Below are positions 7,501 to 9,594 of a stretch of 9,594 bases of DNA, piece by piece. The stretch's first letter is position 1, and each line of letters opens with the position of its first letter. Below the pieces are notes generated by a model. It did no database searches. It was given only the letters and a program-made list of their open reading frames with translations, and was not told the DNA's origin. The stretch comes from Streptosporangiaceae bacterium (GTDB lineage: Bacteria; Actinomycetota; Actinomycetes; Streptosporangiales; Streptosporangiaceae): the NCBI GenBank assembly GCA_030050125.1, contig JASIJN010000147.1, positions 1 through 9,594 on the forward strand, read 5' to 3'. Position numbers and translations under genes: made by a program.

Positions 7501-7633
7501 TGAGCGTCGCGGGACCCGGCGGCAACGTTCTCGTCTCTTTCATCTGGCTTGACTCCCGTTCACCGTCCCTGGCTTCGGCACGCCCGCATGCCCGGGACCA
7601 GTCCACCGCACCCCACGTCGAGAGGCATGCATC
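7466..7633 (+). promoter_or_regulatory. Candidate attenuation region between leader peptide and dioxygenase gene
   Basis: This untranslated stretch contains the second copy of the duplication (7468-7500) and then a G-poor, pyrimidine-rich segment (7526-7575: 38 of 50 bases C or T, 9 G, 3 A). It ends at a ribosome-binding site (GAGAGG, 7620-7625) 8 nt before ATG 7634. There is no hairpin followed by a T run. The pyrimidine-rich segment could load Rho if the leader is not translated through. The mechanism is inferred. Confidence 0.45.
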
Positions 7634-8554
7634 ATGACCGACACCATCCCCGCCCAGGCCCGGATCGGCGTCCGCAGGCTGGCCGGGAACATCGGCGCCG
7701 AGATCACCGGCGTCGACGCCGCGACCCGGCTCAGCGACGACACGATCGCCCGGGTCCGGCAGGCGCTGCTGGACCACAAGGTGGTCTTCCTGCGCGGGCA
7801 GCGCCTGGACTACGCCAGCCAGGTGGCCTTTGCCGAGCGACTGGGCCCGCTCACCCTGGGCCATCCGACGCTGGCATCGCCGCCGGGCCAGCCGTTCCTG
7901 GAGGAGATCGACTCCCGGCTCGGCACCCGGGCCAACCACTGGCACACCGACGTCACGTTCGTGGACCGGCCGCCGGCATTCACGCTGCTGCACGCCGTGG
8001 TGATCCCGCCGGTGGGCGGCGACACCCTGTGGGCGAACACGGTCACCGCCTACCAGTCCCTGCCCGCCGAGCTGCGCGATCTGGCCGACCGGCTGCGCAT
8101 CGTGCACACCAACGACCACGACTACGCCGCCACGGCCTACCGTGAGGAGCGCGACGAGGTGCAGGCCTTGCGCAAGGAGTTCGTGTCGACCATCTACGAG
8201 ACCGAGCATCCCGCGGTCCGGGTGCACCCCGAGACCGAGGAGCGTTCGCTGGTCCTGGGCGGCTTCGCCCGCTCGGTGATCGGGTTCTCGCCGCAGGCGT
8301 CCCGCGACCTGATCAGGCTCCTGCAGGAGCACGTGACCCGGCCCGAGCACACGGTGCGCTGGCAGTGGCGGGTCGACGACCTGGCCATCTGGGACAACCG
8401 GGCCACGCAGCACTACGCGATCTTCGATTACGGCCGTGAGCACAGGCGCGGCGAGCGGGTGACCGTGGCCGGGCCGGTGCCGGTCGGCGTCGACGGCCGC
8501 CCCAGCGTGGCGCTGAAGGGCGAGGCCGCCGCGTACTACCGGATCGCGGCATGA
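7634..8554 (+). CDS. tauD: TauD/AtsK-family Fe(II)/2-oxoglutarate-dependent dioxygenase
   Basis: The family hydroxylates the carbon next to sulfur in taurine, alkylsulfonates or alkyl sulfates, using O2 and 2-oxoglutarate; the product breaks down to release sulfite or sulfate plus an aldehyde. The 306-aa cytosolic protein has a double-stranded beta-helix core. Iron ligands are H104 and D106 (in NHWHTDVTF) and H260 (in WDNRATQHYAIFDY). R271 and R275 stand 11 and 15 residues past H260, the same spacing as E. coli TauD R266 and R270 after H255, and should hold 2-oxoglutarate. The N-terminal FLRGQRLDYASQVAFAERLGPL is typical. A GAGAGG lies 8 nt before the ATG. The stop overlaps the start of the substrate-binding protein gene (ATGA), so the two are coupled. 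Taurine versus another sulfonate or sulfate ester cannot be decided; the sulfur-type leader and the binding protein support a sulfur-scavenging role. Confidence 0.9.
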   Translation: MTDTIPAQARIGVRRLAGNIGAEITGVDAATRLSDDTIARVRQALLDHKVVFLRGQRLDYASQVAFAERLGPLTLGHPTLASPPGQPFLEEIDSRLGTRANHWHTDVTFVDRPPAFTLLHAVVIPPVGGDTLWANTVTAYQSLPAELRDLADRLRIVHTNDHDYAATAYREERDEVQALRKEFVSTIYETEHPAVRVHPETEERSLVLGGFARSVIGFSPQASRDLIRLLQEHVTRPEHTVRWQWRVDDLAIWDNRATQHYAIFDYGREHRRGERVTVAGPVPVGVDGRPSVALKGEAAAYYRIAA

Positions 8555-9594
8555 GCGCCGCCTCGGGCACCGCCACCGAGTCCCGCGGCGGGCTGCCGGT
8601 GTACAAGCGGAGGCGGCGGCGCATCTACGCGGCGGCCGCCGTGGCCGCGGCGGTGGTGATCGCGCTGATCATCTGGGCCGTCACCCAGGGCGGCGGCGGC
8701 TCCTCGGCCGCGCTGCCGGGTTTCACTATCGCCTACGGCCAGGGCACCGTGGCCAGCTCCGACAGCATCGTGGCCAGCGACCCGGCGCTCGCCGCGACGA
8801 TCCCGGCTCATCTGCACTTCGTGCCGTTCGACGCGGGCGTGACCGCGATCGCCGAGATGCGCAGCGGCAGCTTGCAGGCGATCAGCGGGGTCGGCAACCC
8901 GCCGGTCGTGGGGGCGATCGGCACCGACACCGGGGTCGACGTGGTGATAGCGCAGAGCTTTGACGCCGACGCGCTGATCGTGCCGAAGTCGATCACGTCG
9001 CCGGGCCAGCTGGCGGGCAAGTCGGTCGGCGTCCTGGTCGGGTCGTCGGAGGACTACGAGCTGCAGGGCTGGCTCGGCCTGGAGCACCTCACCTCATCGG
9101 TCAAGGTCGTCCCGTTCGCCAGCGAGCAGGCGGCCGCGGCCGCCTACCTGGGCGGCTCGGTGACCGGGGCGTACGTCCAGGCCGGGCCGGAGGCCCAGCT
9201 GATCGCCCAGGGCGGGCACCCGCTGACCGATGCCGAGCAGATCGCCAAGCTCGGCATACCCGGCCTGAACGTGGTCGCGGTCTCGCAGGGCCTGGTCCAG
9301 AGCGATCCCGCCCTGGTGCAGAAGTACGTGTGCGCCGAGGTGCAGGCCACGCGCCTGTTCACCGGGCCTCAGGCGGCCAGGTACCTGACCCAGAGCGCCA
9401 AGGTGCAGGGCGTTCCCGGCTCGCTCATCGTGACCGCGACGAAGAACTACCCGTTCATACCGCTGGACCAGCAGCTGCACTGGCTCGGGTCGGGCCTGGG
9501 CGACACCTCCAGCCCGATCGTCAAAGCCTACGAGCTGACCGCTCAGTTCCTGGTCGGTCAGGGCCGTCTCACGTCGGTCCCGTCCGCGGCCGTC
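8551..9594 (+). CDS. Sulfonate/taurine-type ABC substrate-binding protein, 3' partial
   Basis: This is the extracellular binding protein of a SsuA/TauA (NMT1-like) importer. The frame is open to the window end, with 348 codons visible and no stop. Residues 19-24 are K-R-R-R-R-R, followed by one hydrophobic helix (about 25-44) and a Gly/Ser linker. The binding fold begins FTIAYGQGTVASSD. Family landmarks are FDAGVTAIAEMRSGSLQAISGVGNPPVVGAIG, ADALIVPKSITSPGQLAGKSVGV, and GSSEDYELQGWL from residue 164. No Cys lies near the N-terminus, so there is no lipobox; the protein is either anchored by its N-terminal helix or cleaved and secreted. It overlaps the dioxygenase gene by 4 nt. The ATPase and permease genes expected next are beyond the window. 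The ligand is unknown; the V-G-N-P-P stretch looks somewhat closer to TauA than SsuA. Confidence 0.88.
   Translation, partial: MSAASGTATESRGGLPVYKRRRRRIYAAAAVAAAVVIALIIWAVTQGGGGSSAALPGFTIAYGQGTVASSDSIVASDPALAATIPAHLHFVPFDAGVTAIAEMRSGSLQAISGVGNPPVVGAIGTDTGVDVVIAQSFDADALIVPKSITSPGQLAGKSVGVLVGSSEDYELQGWLGLEHLTSSVKVVPFASEQAAAAAYLGGSVTGAYVQAGPEAQLIAQGGHPLTDAEQIAKLGIPGLNVVAVSQGLVQSDPALVQKYVCAEVQATRLFTGPQAARYLTQSAKVQGVPGSLIVTATKNYPFIPLDQQLHWLGSGLGDTSSPIVKAYELTAQFLVGQGRLTSVPSAAV

Overview
The window is very GC-rich, with strongly G/C-biased third codon positions, GTG/TTG starts and gene families typical of filamentous actinomycetes (an actinobacterial-type GlyRS, a DUF6703-like membrane protein and an actinomycete sulfur-gene leader peptide). 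The era-recO-uppS-glyS grouping also fits a Streptomycetales/Streptosporangiales-type chromosome. The exact genus cannot be read from the sequence. No tRNA, rRNA, insertion sequence, integrase or CRISPR array was found.

Positions 1-4317 form a same-strand housekeeping block. It holds the 3' part of an EamA/DMT exporter (5' end outside the window), the ribosome-assembly GTPase Era, a small zinc-ribbon plus TerB-like protein, the recombination mediator RecO, and the cis-prenyl transferase UppS. Positions 4412-5140 encode a UMP-kinase-family protein (PyrH) outside the usual rpsB-tsf-pyrH-frr context. It converges on a reverse-strand three-helix membrane protein (5178-5528). A roughly 300-bp divergent intergenic region follows, then glyS (5836-7242), which ends at a strong hairpin (7259-7298).

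Positions 7300-9594 start a separate sulfur-acquisition operon. It begins with an AT-rich promoter island whose predicted start site falls on the ATG of a 32-codon leader peptide of the actinomycete RRxVDL...SSAxC type. A 167-bp leader region follows, carrying an imperfect tandem duplication and a G-poor pyrimidine-rich stretch. Next come a TauD-family Fe(II)/2-oxoglutarate dioxygenase and, overlapping it by ATGA, a sulfonate/taurine-type ABC substrate-binding protein that runs off the window. Inferred logic: sulfonate is bound outside the cell and imported by ABC components that presumably lie downstream, then the dioxygenase releases sulfite. The whole is controlled by cysteine or sulfur status through translation of the leader peptide.

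The most interesting part is the leader region (7327-7633). It combines an apparently leaderless small ORF, a single Cys codon at its key position, and a duplicated self-complementary segment lying on both sides of its stop codon.
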